From: Allobosea sp. BK604 | GTDB lineage: Bacteria; Pseudomonadota; Alphaproteobacteria; Rhizobiales; Beijerinckiaceae | Assembly (NCBI RefSeq): GCF_004341515.1 | Contig: NZ_SLZF01000014.1 | Span: 1-64,000 of the forward strand | Direction of reading: 5' to 3' | Length of the DNA: 64,000 nucleotides | Shown: one piece after another, positions 24,137 to 33,079 of the stretch | Layout: the number at the start of each line of letters is the position of its first letter | Position numbering within the stretch: position 1 is the first letter of the stretch | Program-made: the position numbers and the translations under genes | Notes under the pieces: generated by a model | The model's input: only the letters and a program-made list of their open reading frames with translations | The model's database searches: none | What the model was told of the DNA's origin: nothing

Positions 24137-25768
24137 TCAGTGGTCCGAGCCGGTGATGCGCGGCAGGGTCTCGAACTGGTGGAAGGGCGGCGGCGAGGAC
24201 AGGGTCCATTCCAGCGTCGTCGCGCCTTCGCCCCACGGATTGTCGCCGGCGAGCTCCTTCTTCGTGAAGGCGACGAAGACGCCGTAGAAGAAGATCAGCA
24301 GGCCGAAGGCGAAGATGTAGGAGCCGATCGACGAGACCATGTGCCAGTGATGGAAGGCATCCGGGTAGTCGACATAGTGCCGCGGCATGCCGGCCAGGCC
24401 GAGGAAGTGCTGCGGGAAGAACAGCAGGTTGGCGCCGATGAACGCGACCCAGAAATGCAGGCGGCCGATCCAGTCCGGGATCATGTAGCCCGACATTTTC
24501 GGGAACCAGTAGTAGAAGCCGGCGAAGATGCCGAACACGGCGCCGAGCGACAGCACGTAGTGGAAATGGGCCACGACGTAATAGGTCGCGTGCAGCGAGC
24601 GATCGACGCCCGCGTTGGCGAGGACGACGCCGGTGACGCCACCGACCGTGAACAGGAAGATAAAGCCGACGGCCCAGAGCATCGGCGCGGTGAAGCGGAT
24701 CGAGCCGCCCCACATCGTCGCGATCCAGGAGAAGATCTTGATGCCGGTCGGCACCGCGATGACCATCGTCGCGAACACGAAATAGCGCTGCGTGTTGAGC
24801 GAGAGACCGGCGGTGTACATGTGGTGCGCCCACACGATGAAGCCGACGACGCCGATCGCGACCATGGCGTAGGCCATGCCGAGATAGCCGAAGATCGGCT
24901 TCTTCGAGAAGGTCGAGATGATGTGGCTGACGATGCCGAAGGCCGGCAGGATCATGATGTACACTTCGGGGTGGCCGAAGAACCAGAACAGGTGCTGGTA
25001 CAGGATCGGGTCGCCGCCGCCGGCCGGATCATAGAAGGTCGTGCCGAAATTGCGGTCGGTCAGCAGCATGGTGATCGCGCCGGCGAGGACCGGCAGCGCC
25101 AGCAGCAGCAGGAAGGCGGTGACGAGCACGCCCCAGGCGAACAGCGGCATCTTGTGCATGGTCATGCCAGGCGCGCGCATGTTCAGGATCGTGGTGATGA
25201 AGTTGATCGCGCCCAGGATCGAGGCCGCGCCCGCGAGGTGAAGCGACAGGATACCGAAATCGACCGAGGGGCCCGGGTGGCCCGCTGACGAGAATGGCGG
25301 ATAGATCGTCCAGCCCGTGCCGACGCCATGTGCGCCCGGTGCACCCTCGACGAACATCGAGATGACCAGCAGCACGAAGCCGGCCACCGTCAGCCAGAAC
25401 GAGATGTTGTTCATGCGCGGGAAGGCCATGTCCGGCGCGCCGATCATCAGCGGCACGAACCAGTTGCCGAAGCCGCCGATGACGGCGGGCATGACCATGA
25501 AGAAGATCATGATCAGGCCGTGGCCGGTGACGAAGACGTTGTAGCTCTGGCCGTTGGCGAAGATCTGGAGGCCGGGCTGCTGCAGCTCGATGCGCATCAT
25601 GATCGAGAGGAAGCCGCCGACCAGGCCGGCCATGATCGAGAACACCAGGTAGAGCGTCCCGATATCCTTGTGGTTGGTCGACAGCAGCCAGCGACGCCAC
25701 CCGGTCGGATGGTCGTGGGCGTGGGCGTCGTCGTGCCCGTGAGCGTCAGCGTGAGCCGCGGTTGCCAT
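24137..25768 (-). CDS. coxA: Cytochrome c oxidase subunit I (aa3-type)
   Basis: This is the 543-residue catalytic subunit of aa3 cytochrome c oxidase with twelve membrane helices, heme a, and the heme a3-CuB centre where oxygen is reduced. Landmarks: LSTNHKDIGTLYLVFSIMAG at the N-terminus, the heme-ligand region VTGHGLIMIFFMVMPA, the CuB and crosslinked Tyr motif WFFGHPEVYIMILPAFG, the pair in VWAHHMYTAGL, and the heme ligand region HYVLSLGAVFG. The start at ATG 25768 has GAGGAG ten bases upstream. The first 22 residues are unusually rich in His and Asp (HADAHGHDDAHAHDH), a possible metal-binding tail. Confidence 0.98.
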   Translation of the reverse strand: MATAAHADAHGHDDAHAHDHPTGWRRWLLSTNHKDIGTLYLVFSIMAGLVGGFLSIMMRIELQQPGLQIFANGQSYNVFVTGHGLIMIFFMVMPAVIGGFGNWFVPLMIGAPDMAFPRMNNISFWLTVAGFVLLVISMFVEGAPGAHGVGTGWTIYPPFSSAGHPGPSVDFGILSLHLAGAASILGAINFITTILNMRAPGMTMHKMPLFAWGVLVTAFLLLLALPVLAGAITMLLTDRNFGTTFYDPAGGGDPILYQHLFWFFGHPEVYIMILPAFGIVSHIISTFSKKPIFGYLGMAYAMVAIGVVGFIVWAHHMYTAGLSLNTQRYFVFATMVIAVPTGIKIFSWIATMWGGSIRFTAPMLWAVGFIFLFTVGGVTGVVLANAGVDRSLHATYYVVAHFHYVLSLGAVFGIFAGFYYWFPKMSGYMIPDWIGRLHFWVAFIGANLLFFPQHFLGLAGMPRHYVDYPDAFHHWHMVSSIGSYIFAFGLLIFFYGVFVAFTKKELAGDNPWGEGATTLEWTLSSPPPFHQFETLPRITGSDH

Positions 25769-25824
25769 AGCTTTCGTCTCCTCGTGCGAAATCAATCGCT
25801 AGAGTTCGTTCTGTCGGGTTCTGT

Positions 25825-26712
25825 TCACTGCGCCGAGGCGGCGACCTTGTTGGTCGCATCGCCCGCATTGGCGAATTTCTGCTTCGATTCGGCGAGCCAG
25901 GCGGCGTAGCGCTCGGCGCTCACGACACGGAACGCGATCGGCATGAAAGCGTGGTTCTGGCCGCAGATGAACGAGCACTGGCCATAGTAGATGCCCTCGC
26001 GCTCGGCCTTGAACCAGGTCTCGTTCAGGCGGCCCGGGATCGCGTCGATCTTGATGCCGAAGGACGGGACGGTGAACTTGTGGATCACGTCGGCGCCGGT
26101 GACCTGGATGCGCACGATCTTGCCGACCGGGACCACGGCCTCGTTGTCGACGGCGAGCAGGCGCGGCGCCTCGGCGGCGGCGATCTTGTTGCTCGAGATC
26201 GCCTCGGCGCGCTGCTTCTCGTCGAGCATCAGCGAATCGAAGCCGAAGGCGGCGCCGCCATCCTGCGGGTACTCGTAGGACCAGTACCACTGCTTGCCGG
26301 TCACCTTCACGGTGAGATCGGCCTGCGGGATCTCGAGCTGGAGCTTGAGCAGGCGGAAGGAGGGAATGGCGATGACGACGAGGATGAGGACCGGGATCAC
26401 CGTCCAGGCCACTTCGAGCAGCGCGTGATGCGTGGTCTTCGAGGGGACCGGGTTGGCCTTCTCGTTGAACTTCCAGGCCACGTAGATCAGCAGGCCCAGC
26501 ACGAAGAGCGAGATGATGAAGATGATGACGTTCAGCCAGTCATGGAACCAGTGGATGTACTCCATGACCGGGGTCGCGGCGCCCTGCAGGTTGATCTGCC
26601 AGTCGCTCGGCATGCCGGTTCCGGCAAACGCGCTTTCGGGAAGGAGCGATGCCGCGCCGACGGCAAGGGCCGCAGCGGCCACGGTTGCAAGGGTCCTGCT
26701 CAGAAATCGCAT
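25825..26712 (-). CDS. coxB: Cytochrome c oxidase subunit II (aa3-type)
   Basis: This is a 295-residue subunit carrying the CuA electron-entry site. It has a signal peptide (residues 1-31, ending ESAFA), two membrane helices, then a periplasmic cupredoxin domain. The CuA ligands are in QCSFICGQNHAFMPI (C-x3-C-x3-H-x2-M), and the aromatic patch reads GKQWYWSYEYP. The ATG at 26712 is used; the open frame extends upstream but without signal-like sequence. It is first in the oxidase operon and divergent from the ialB-type gene. The gap upstream contains the promoter. Confidence 0.97.
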   Translation of the reverse strand: MRFLSRTLATVAAAALAVGAASLLPESAFAGTGMPSDWQINLQGAATPVMEYIHWFHDWLNVIIFIISLFVLGLLIYVAWKFNEKANPVPSKTTHHALLEVAWTVIPVLILVVIAIPSFRLLKLQLEIPQADLTVKVTGKQWYWSYEYPQDGGAAFGFDSLMLDEKQRAEAISSNKIAAAEAPRLLAVDNEAVVPVGKIVRIQVTGADVIHKFTVPSFGIKIDAIPGRLNETWFKAEREGIYYGQCSFICGQNHAFMPIAFRVVSAERYAAWLAESKQKFANAGDATNKVAASAQ

Positions 26713-27028
26713 CGGTCCGACATAGCTCCTGTGACACCCGTCGTGACCGTCGTCCTTCTTCAACCGACGGCCACGCGCGACGAGGCGCGGCCTTTCGGCC
26801 TGCCTCGTTGTTCGGCATTGCGATAAATCAAAGATCACGCCAACGCCAGAGGGGCAATGCGAGCCTTCCGCGCATGCCGTGCGGCATAATCGCGCGAGGC
26901 CTTGCGCCCGCGCGAATGTATCCACAGGCGGCTATCGCCTTGACAGGACAAGGCCTGCATGGTCCCAACGCAGGCGTGCTTGGGGGCATGTGTCCGGCGC
27001 TGATTGCCGGTTTGGAGGATTCGCGGGG
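26713..27028. other. Divergent promoter region coxB / IalB-family gene
   Basis: This 316-base stretch between two divergent genes has no credible coding sequence. It contains an imperfect hairpin near 26780-26806 (GAGGC-GGCC/GGCC-GCCTC) in the predicted coxB leader, a TTGACA at 26940 without a good -10, and GGAGG at 27014-27018 that serves the plus-strand gene. No FNR/FixK-type TTGAT-N4-ATCAA box was seen. Confidence 0.55.
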
Positions 27029-27535
27029 ATGGGCAAGATCATCCGACCAGTCGTCGCGGCTGTGCTGGCGGTCGCGGGCGCCTGTCTGGCTTCCGGAGCC
27101 TTCGCGCAAGGCGCGGTGAAGGCGACCCATGGCGACTGGCAGCTGCGCTGCGAGGTGCCGCCCGGTGCGAAGACCGAGCAATGCGCGCTGGTGCAGAATG
27201 TCGCGGCCGAGGACCGGCCGAACCTCACCTTGCTGGTCATCGTGCTGAAGACGGCCGATCAGAAGAGCAGGCTCCTGCGCGTGGTCGCGCCGCTCGGGGT
27301 GCTGCTGCCCTCGGGCCTCGGCCTCAAGATCGACGACAAGGATATCGGCCGCGCCGGCTTCGTGCGCTGCCTGACGACCGGCTGCGTCGCCGAGGTGGTG
27401 ATGGACGACACCCTGATGAACCAGCTCAAGGGCGGCAAAAACGCCACATTCATCGTATTCCAAACCCCGGAAGAGGGCGTAGGCATTCCCGTCTCGCTGT
27501 CCGGCTTCGGTCCCGGCGTGGAGAGCTTGCCGTGA
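27029..27535 (+). CDS. Invasion-associated locus B (IalB) family protein
   Basis: This is a 168-residue exported protein with a clean signal peptide (residues 1-26, ending GAFAQ) and one IalB domain. The conserved pattern is THGDWQLRCEVPPG-AKTEQCALVQ, followed by paired cysteines in FVRCLTTGCVAEVVM, which probably form disulfides in the periplasm. The family was named in Bartonella but is widespread in free-living Hyphomicrobiales, so the name does not imply virulence. The ATG at 27029 has GGAGG ten bases upstream. Its stop overlaps the GTG start of the lipoprotein gene. Confidence 0.92.
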   Translation: MGKIIRPVVAAVLAVAGACLASGAFAQGAVKATHGDWQLRCEVPPGAKTEQCALVQNVAAEDRPNLTLLVIVLKTADQKSRLLRVVAPLGVLLPSGLGLKIDDKDIGRAGFVRCLTTGCVAEVVMDDTLMNQLKGGKNATFIVFQTPEEGVGIPVSLSGFGPGVESLP

Positions 27536-28152
27536 ATGACGTGACGACCCGCCGGCCCTACCTGCTGGCCGCTTCCTTGCTCTGCCTCGCCCTTGCCGGT
27601 TGTGGTTCCTCGAGCTCCTCCTCCGGAGAGCCGAGCGGATTGCAGAGGACGATGAACGTCCTGATGTTCCAGTCGACCTCGGCTCCGGCGCCCGACCAAT
27701 TGCCGAAGGATGACGATCAGGATCAGGATTTCGTCTGCCCACAGGTGATCGTCGCCGATGGCGGCGCCGCGATCCGCGCCCAGTCCGGTACCGATAGCGC
27801 GAGCCTGCGTCACCAGATCTCGATCCTCAATGTCGCGCGCGAATGCACGCCGACCGGCCCCGGCGGCGGCTTCCGTCTCAAGGTCGGCGTCGAGGGCCGC
27901 GTCCTGCTCGGCCCGGCCGGCGGCGCCGGCGCCTATTCGGCGACGCTCAACACCCAGGTCCTGCGCGGCGACACCGTCGTCGCCCGGCGCTCGGGCCGCG
28001 TCGGCGGCACGCTCGCGGCCGGCCAGGGCGGTACTGACTTCACCCATGTCGAGGACGACATCGTCGTGCCACCGGGGCGTGGCGATGTCGAGATCATCGT
28101 CGGCCTCGGGCAGGGCGGCGCCGCGACGCCCGCGCGCTCGCGCCGGCGCTGA
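27532..28152 (+). CDS. Putative outer-membrane lipoprotein, hypothetical
   Basis: This is a 206-residue protein starting with GTG that overlaps the preceding stop by four bases. A lipobox LALAGC follows the hydrophobic signal, and the mature protein begins with a serine-rich linker (GSSSSSSGEPSG). The rest is predicted beta-rich with GGG and GAGAYS stretches. An aspartate-rich acidic segment (PKDDDQDQDF) precedes a conserved CPQVIVADGGAAIRAQSG motif that recurs in uncharacterised alphaproteobacterial lipoproteins. I cannot assign a function. Translation coupled to the IalB protein suggests both act in the envelope. Confidence 0.82.
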   Translation: MNDVTTRRPYLLAASLLCLALAGCGSSSSSSGEPSGLQRTMNVLMFQSTSAPAPDQLPKDDDQDQDFVCPQVIVADGGAAIRAQSGTDSASLRHQISILNVARECTPTGPGGGFRLKVGVEGRVLLGPAGGAGAYSATLNTQVLRGDTVVARRSGRVGGTLAAGQGGTDFTHVEDDIVVPPGRGDVEIIVGLGQGGAATPARSRRR

Positions 28153-28224
28153 TGGTTCGGCGCTGGCGCGTCAGCGCTGGCGCAAAACGAGCGGCGATTG
28201 CCGTGAACTAAGGCGGCAGCCCGG

Positions 28225-28252
28225 TTGACTGGGCTCCCGTCTCTTGTATCTG
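28225..28252 (+). promoter_or_regulatory. Promoter of the gcv operon
   Basis: TTGACT at 28225-28230 and TATCTG at 28247-28252 are separated by 16 bp and lie about 20 bases before the glycine riboswitch. The placement fits a start of transcription just upstream of the first aptamer. Confidence 0.55.
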
Positions 28253-28270
28253 TGCTCACAGCCGCATCAT

Positions 28271-28472
28271 CCCCGCGGGAGAGACCGGGGCCGGACTTGT
28301 CCGGGCCCGGCGCCGAAGGCGCAACCGCCCCGGAAACGCTCAGGCAAAAGGACCGCGTGGGAATTGGCGCTCTGGAAAGCGGCGGGCTCATAAGGCTCGC
28401 CCACCGACGGGTGTAACCCGCCTGGCTTCGGCCGGGTGGGGAAATCTCTCAGGTCCCGAGACAGAGGGGGCG
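28271..28472 (+). ncRNA. Tandem glycine riboswitch
   Basis: Two consecutive glycine aptamers precede gcvT. The first contains the canonical core GCGGGAGAGACC, GCCGAAGGCGCAA, and AAACGCTCAGGCAAAAGGACCG (up to about 28356). The second contains CTCTGGAAAGC, GGTGTAACCCGCC, and AAATCTCTCAGGTCCCGAGACAGAG (about 28366-28467). Glycine binding normally switches on the glycine-cleavage genes. The short linker between aptamers is typical of the cooperative tandem form. The last aptamer ends about 55 bases before the gcvT ATG, so control of either termination or translation is possible. Confidence 0.96.
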
Positions 28473-28525
28473 CGCTCCGGACGATCGTCGTCCGGGGTCT
28501 GCGCTCGATTCTGGAAGGGGATACC

Positions 28526-29683
28526 ATGGCAGCCGAGGCAGCCGAAGCTGATGCCGCAAGCGCGGAAGCGCTGCTGAAGACCCCGCTACATTCCCGTCAC
28601 GTCGCGCTCGGCGCCCGCATGGTGCCCTTCGCCGGCTACGACATGCCGGTGCAATATCCGAGCGGCATCCTGACCGAGCATAACTGGACGCGCGAGAAGG
28701 CCGGGCTCTTTGACGTCTCGCATATGGGCCAGGCCTTCCTGATCGGCTCCGATCACGAGACCACGGCGCGTGCGCTCGAGGCATTGATTCCCGCCGACAT
28801 CGTCAACCTCGCGCCAGGCAAGCAGCGCTATTCGCAGCTTCTCGACGAGGAGGGCGGTATCCTCGACGACCTGATGGTGACGCGCTCGCTCGATCCCGAG
28901 GAAGACGGCGCGCTCCTGCTCGTCGTCAACGCCGCCTGCAAGATTGCCGACTACGCCCATATCGAGGCGCGGCTGCCGGCCAATGTGAAGCTGATCAAGG
29001 CCGAGCATCGCGGCCTCATCGCCCTTCAGGGCCCGGCCGCGGCCGAGGCGCTCGCCGTTCTCGCGCCCGAAGCCGCCGAGATGGGTTTCATGACCGCGCG
29101 CACCATGAAGGTCGGTGGCGTGAAGGCCAATCTCAGCCGCTCCGGCTATACCGGCGAGGACGGCTACGAGATTTCGGCCGCCGCGTCCAGGATCGGCGAG
29201 ATCTGGGACGCGCTGCTGCTCGATTCCCGGGTCAAGCCGATCGGCCTCGGCGCCCGCGATTCGCTGCGGCTGGAGGCGGGCTTGTGCCTCTACGGCCACG
29301 ATATCGACACCACGACCTCGCCGGTCGAGGCGGCGCTGACCTGGTCGATCCAGAAGCGCCGGCGGGAGGAGGGCGGTTTCCCCGGAGCCGCCCGCATCCA
29401 GCGCGAGCTCACCGACGGCGTCTCCCGCGTCCGTGTCGGCCTGCTGCCGGAGGGCCGCGCTCCGGCCCGCGAGGGCGCCGAGATCGCGACGCCCGAAGGC
29501 GAGATTGTCGGCAAGGTCACCTCCGGCGGCTTCGGCCCCACGCTGAATGCCCCTTGCGCCATGGGCTATGTCGCCAAGGCCCATTCCACGCCGGGCACGA
29601 AGCTTGACCTGATCGTGCGCGGCAAGCCGCTGCCGGCGACCGTCGCGCCGATGCCGTTCGTGCCCAATCGCTACAAGCGCTGA
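28526..29683 (+). CDS. gcvT: Glycine cleavage system T protein (aminomethyltransferase)
   Basis: This is a 385-residue cytoplasmic enzyme that moves the aminomethyl group from lipoyl-H protein to tetrahydrofolate, releasing ammonia and 5,10-methylene-THF. Recognisable segments: PFAGYDMPVQYPSGI, LFDVSHMGQ, LSRSGYTGEDGYEIS, GLGARDSLRLEAGLCLYGHD, and GKVTSGGFGPTLNAPCAMGYV near the C-terminus. The ATG at 28526 has AAGGGG five bases upstream. It is first in the gcvT-gcvH-gcvPA-gcvPB operon and is controlled by the riboswitch above. Confidence 0.97.
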   Translation: MAAEAAEADAASAEALLKTPLHSRHVALGARMVPFAGYDMPVQYPSGILTEHNWTREKAGLFDVSHMGQAFLIGSDHETTARALEALIPADIVNLAPGKQRYSQLLDEEGGILDDLMVTRSLDPEEDGALLLVVNAACKIADYAHIEARLPANVKLIKAEHRGLIALQGPAAAEALAVLAPEAAEMGFMTARTMKVGGVKANLSRSGYTGEDGYEISAAASRIGEIWDALLLDSRVKPIGLGARDSLRLEAGLCLYGHDIDTTTSPVEAALTWSIQKRRREEGGFPGAARIQRELTDGVSRVRVGLLPEGRAPAREGAEIATPEGEIVGKVTSGGFGPTLNAPCAMGYVAKAHSTPGTKLDLIVRGKPLPATVAPMPFVPNRYKR

Positions 29684-29713
29684 TCCCTTATCCTTCCCTT
29701 CCGGAGAGAGACC

Positions 29714-30088
29714 ATGTCCGAGACCCGTTACACCAAGGACCACGAGTACATCCGCATCGAAGGCGATACCGGCACGGTCGGCATCTCCGACTACGCCCAG
29801 GGCCAGCTCGGCGACGTCGTCTTCGTCGAGCTGCCGTCGATCGGCAAGGCTCTGAGCAAGGGCGGCGAGGCCGCGGTGGTCGAGAGCGTCAAGGCGGCCT
29901 CCGAGGTCTATGCCCCGGTCTCGGGCGAGGTCGTCGCCGTCAATAACGAGCTCGAGGCGGCGCCCGGCACCGTCAACGAGGATCCGGCCGGCAAGGGCTG
30001 GTTCCTCAAGATCAAGCTCACGGATGCCGCCGAGCTCGACGGCCTGATGAGCGAGGCCGAGTACCAGGATTACGTGAAGTCGCTCTGA
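29714..30088 (+). CDS. gcvH: Glycine cleavage system H protein
   Basis: This is the 124-residue lipoyl carrier that shuttles the aminomethyl group between the P, T and L proteins. The lipoylated lysine is in VVESVKAASEVYAPVSGEV, about residue 63, and the N-terminal YTKDHEYIRIEGDTGTVGIS is standard. The length matches the family. It starts 30 bases after gcvT with GGAGAGAG as ribosome site, and gcvPA follows after 70 bases. Confidence 0.98.
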   Translation: MSETRYTKDHEYIRIEGDTGTVGISDYAQGQLGDVVFVELPSIGKALSKGGEAAVVESVKAASEVYAPVSGEVVAVNNELEAAPGTVNEDPAGKGWFLKIKLTDAAELDGLMSEAEYQDYVKSL

Positions 30089-30158
30089 GACGACGAAGAC
30101 GCTGGTTCACGCGATGCTCGGGCCAGGCCCCGGGCATGACGCCATTCAAGGAAATCCG

Positions 30159-31499
30159 ATGCGCTATTTGCCCCTGACCGACACCGACCGCGAGGATATG
30201 CTCGCGCGCATCGGCGTCTCCGGCGTCGACGAGCTGTTCAGCGACGTCCCCGCCGGCAAGCTGCTGACCGAGCCGCTCGACCTGCCGCGCGCCAAGGGCG
30301 AGCTCGAGGTCGAGCGCATCATGGGCCGCATGGCGGCGAAGAACGTCGCGGCCACCTCGGTGCCGTTCTTCGTCGGCGCCGGCGCCTATAAGCACCATGT
30401 CCCGGCGACGGTCGATCACCTGATCCAGCGCTCGGAATTCCTGACCAGCTACACGCCCTACCAGCCCGAGATCGCGCAGGGCACGCTGCAATATCTCTTC
30501 GAGTTCCAGACCCAGGTGTCGGCGCTGACCGGCATGGAGGTCGCCAACGCCTCGATGTATGACGGCTCGACCGGCACGGCCGAGGCGGTGCTGATGGCGC
30601 ATCGCGTCACCCGGCGCCGTAAGGCCGTGCTCTCCGGCGGCCTGCACCCGCATTACACCCAGGTCGTCGAGACCCTCTCGGAAATGGCCAATGACGAGGT
30701 CGTGGCCTTGCCCGCCGACGTCAAGGCCAGCGAGGACATCCTTGCGCAGATCGACGACAGCGTGTCCTGCGTCGTCGTCCAGTCGCCCGACGTCTTCGGC
30801 AACCTGCGCGATCTCGCGCCGATCGCCGAGAAGGCCCATGCCCATGGCGCGCTTCTGATCGCGGTCTTCACCGAGGTCGTCTCGCTCGGCGCGGTGACGC
30901 CGCCCGGAGCGCAGGGCGCCGATATCGTCGTCGGCGAGGGCCAGTCGATCGGCAACGCGCTGAATTTCGGCGGCCCCTATGTCGGGCTCTTCGCCGCCAA
31001 GTCGAAATATGTCCGCCAGATGCCGGGCCGGCTCTGCGGCGAGACGGTCGATGCCGACGGCCAGCGCGGCTTCGTGCTGACGCTCTCGACCCGCGAGCAG
31101 CATATCCGCCGCGACAAGGCGACGTCGAACATCTGCACCAATTCCGGCCTCTGCGTGCTGGCCTTCACCATCCACATGACGCTGCTCGGCCAGGCGGGGC
31201 TCTCCCGCCTCGCCGAGGTCAACCACGCCAACGCGGTCCAACTCGCCGATGCGCTCGCCGGCGTGAAGGGCGTCGAAATCCTCAACGAGAGCTTCTTCAA
31301 CGAGTTCACCATCAAGCTGCCGAAACCGGCTGCTGCGGTGGTCGAGGCGCTCGCCGAGAAGGGCGTCCTCGCCGGCGTGCCGGCCTCGCGCCTGATGCCA
31401 GGCGCCGGGCTCGACGATCTCCTGATCGTCGCCAATACCGAGATCAACACGGATGATGACCGGGCGGCCTTCGTCAAGGCGCTCGCGGAGGTGCTGTGA
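30159..31499 (+). CDS. gcvPA: Glycine dehydrogenase (decarboxylating) subunit 1
   Basis: This is a 446-residue alpha-type subunit of the split P protein, which decarboxylates glycine with PLP. The N-terminus RYLPLTDTDREDMLARIG and the segment FFVGAGAYKHHVPATVDHLI with YTPYQPEIAQGTLQ are diagnostic, as is YDGSTGTAEAVLMAHRV. It lacks the PLP lysine, which is in the second subunit. The start at 30159 is preceded by AAGGAAA; an upstream ATG at 30114 has no support. Its stop codon overlaps the next ATG by one base (TGATG). Confidence 0.96.
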   Translation: MRYLPLTDTDREDMLARIGVSGVDELFSDVPAGKLLTEPLDLPRAKGELEVERIMGRMAAKNVAATSVPFFVGAGAYKHHVPATVDHLIQRSEFLTSYTPYQPEIAQGTLQYLFEFQTQVSALTGMEVANASMYDGSTGTAEAVLMAHRVTRRRKAVLSGGLHPHYTQVVETLSEMANDEVVALPADVKASEDILAQIDDSVSCVVVQSPDVFGNLRDLAPIAEKAHAHGALLIAVFTEVVSLGAVTPPGAQGADIVVGEGQSIGNALNFGGPYVGLFAAKSKYVRQMPGRLCGETVDADGQRGFVLTLSTREQHIRRDKATSNICTNSGLCVLAFTIHMTLLGQAGLSRLAEVNHANAVQLADALAGVKGVEILNESFFNEFTIKLPKPAAAVVEALAEKGVLAGVPASRLMPGAGLDDLLIVANTEINTDDDRAAFVKALAEVL

Positions 31500-33073
31500 T
31501 GCTGAACCGTCAGGGACGTCCCACCCAGGCCGGCGACGCCGCCGCCGAGCGCCACGAGACCTTCACCGGCAACCGCGCGCTCCAGCAGATCGAGCCGCTG
31601 ATCTTCGAGATCGGTCATCATGAGACGACCGGCGTCGATATCGACAAGCCGGCCCCGTTCAAGAGTCGCCTCGGCAAGCATGCGCGCAAGGGCGAGATCG
31701 GCCTGCCCGGCCTCTCCGAGCCGGAGGCGATGCGCCATTACGTGCGCCTGAGCCAGAAGAATTACGGCATCGATACCGGGCTCTTCCCGCTCGGCTCCTG
31801 CACGATGAAGCACAATGCTCGCCTCAACGAGAAGATGGCGCGCCTGCCGGGCTTCTCCGACGTGCATCCGCTCCAGCCGCTCTCGACCGTGCCCGGCGCG
31901 CTCGATGTCATGCTCGAGCTCGCCCGCTACCTGATGACGCTAACCGGCATGCCGGCCGTGGCGCTCAGCCCCAAGGCCGGCGCCCATGGCGAGGCCTGCG
32001 GCATGATGGCGATCAAGGCCGCCATCGAAGCCAAGGGCGAGGCCGCGACCCGCAATGTCGTGCTCGTGCCTGAATCGGCCCATGGCACCAACCCGGCGAC
32101 GGCGGCGCTGATCGGCTTCAGCGTGAAGGCGGTCCCGGCCCGGCCCGACGGCACGGTCGCGGTCGAGGACGTCAAGGCGCTGCTCGGCCCCGAGGTCGCG
32201 GCGATCATGCTGACCAACCCGAATACCTGCGGCATCTTCGAGCCGCAGATCGTCGAGATCGCCGCGGCGATGCACGAGGCCGGCGCCTATTTCTACTGCG
32301 ACGGCGCCAATTTCAACGCGATCGTCGGCAAGGCCCGCCCGGGCGATCTCGGCGTCGACGCCATGCATATCAACCTGCACAAGACCTTCTCGACTCCGCA
32401 TGGCGGTGGCGGCCCCGGCGCCGGCCCGGTCGTGCTCTCCGAGCGGCTGGCGCCCTTCGCGCCCGTGCCCTTCATCCATGTCGAGAACGGCAAGTCCCGT
32501 CTCGTCGAGCACAAGGCCGAGGCGCCGGAGGGCAACGACCCGTTCGGCCGCATGACCGCCTTCCACGGCCAGATGGGCATGTATGTCCGTGCGCTCGCCT
32601 ATATGCTGAGCCACGGCTCCGACGGCATGAAGCAGGCCTCGGAAGACGCCGTGCTCAATGCCAACTACATCCGCGCCGGCCTCGCCGACCTGATGTCGCT
32701 GCCCTTCCCGGACCATCCCTCGATGCACGAGGCCTTGTTCGACGACGAGTGGCTCAAGGGCACGGGGGTCTCGACGCTCGACTTCGCCAAGGCGATGATC
32801 GACGAGGGCTACCATCCGATGACGGTCTATTTCCCGCTCGTCGTCCACGGCGCCATGCTGATCGAGCCGACCGAGTCGGAATCGAAGGCTTCGCTCGATC
32901 TCTTCATCGCCACGCTGCGCGATCTCGCGATCGCGGCGAAGGGCAATGACAAGACGCGCTTCACGGCCGCCCCGCACCACGCTCCGATCCGCCGCCTCGA
33001 CGAGACGCGCGCGGCCCGCCAGCCGGTGCTGAAATGGGAAAAACCGCAGCCGGTGGCCAAGGCCGCGGAATAG
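31499..33073 (+). CDS. gcvPB: Glycine dehydrogenase (decarboxylating) subunit 2
   Basis: This is a 524-residue beta-type subunit of the split P protein. It carries the PLP lysine in INLHKTFSTPHGGGGPGAG and the glycine-rich region that follows. Other landmarks are LFPLGSCTMKHNARLNEKM near residue 95 and FNAIVGKARPGDLGVDAMH. A GTG at 31496 is a possible but less likely start. It ends the operon; a hairpin follows within 50 bases. Confidence 0.97.
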   Translation: MLNRQGRPTQAGDAAAERHETFTGNRALQQIEPLIFEIGHHETTGVDIDKPAPFKSRLGKHARKGEIGLPGLSEPEAMRHYVRLSQKNYGIDTGLFPLGSCTMKHNARLNEKMARLPGFSDVHPLQPLSTVPGALDVMLELARYLMTLTGMPAVALSPKAGAHGEACGMMAIKAAIEAKGEAATRNVVLVPESAHGTNPATAALIGFSVKAVPARPDGTVAVEDVKALLGPEVAAIMLTNPNTCGIFEPQIVEIAAAMHEAGAYFYCDGANFNAIVGKARPGDLGVDAMHINLHKTFSTPHGGGGPGAGPVVLSERLAPFAPVPFIHVENGKSRLVEHKAEAPEGNDPFGRMTAFHGQMGMYVRALAYMLSHGSDGMKQASEDAVLNANYIRAGLADLMSLPFPDHPSMHEALFDDEWLKGTGVSTLDFAKAMIDEGYHPMTVYFPLVVHGAMLIEPTESESKASLDLFIATLRDLAIAAKGNDKTRFTAAPHHAPIRRLDETRAARQPVLKWEKPQPVAKAAE

Positions 33074-33079
33074 GCTTTC

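Noticed and set aside
26940..26968. TTGACA as promoter of the IalB-family gene
   Set aside because: No acceptable -10 element at 16-18 bases; left as a weak observation in the intergenic note.
27029..27535. IalB protein as a sign of a pathogenicity island
   Set aside because: The family is widespread in free-living relatives, and no other virulence or mobile gene is nearby.
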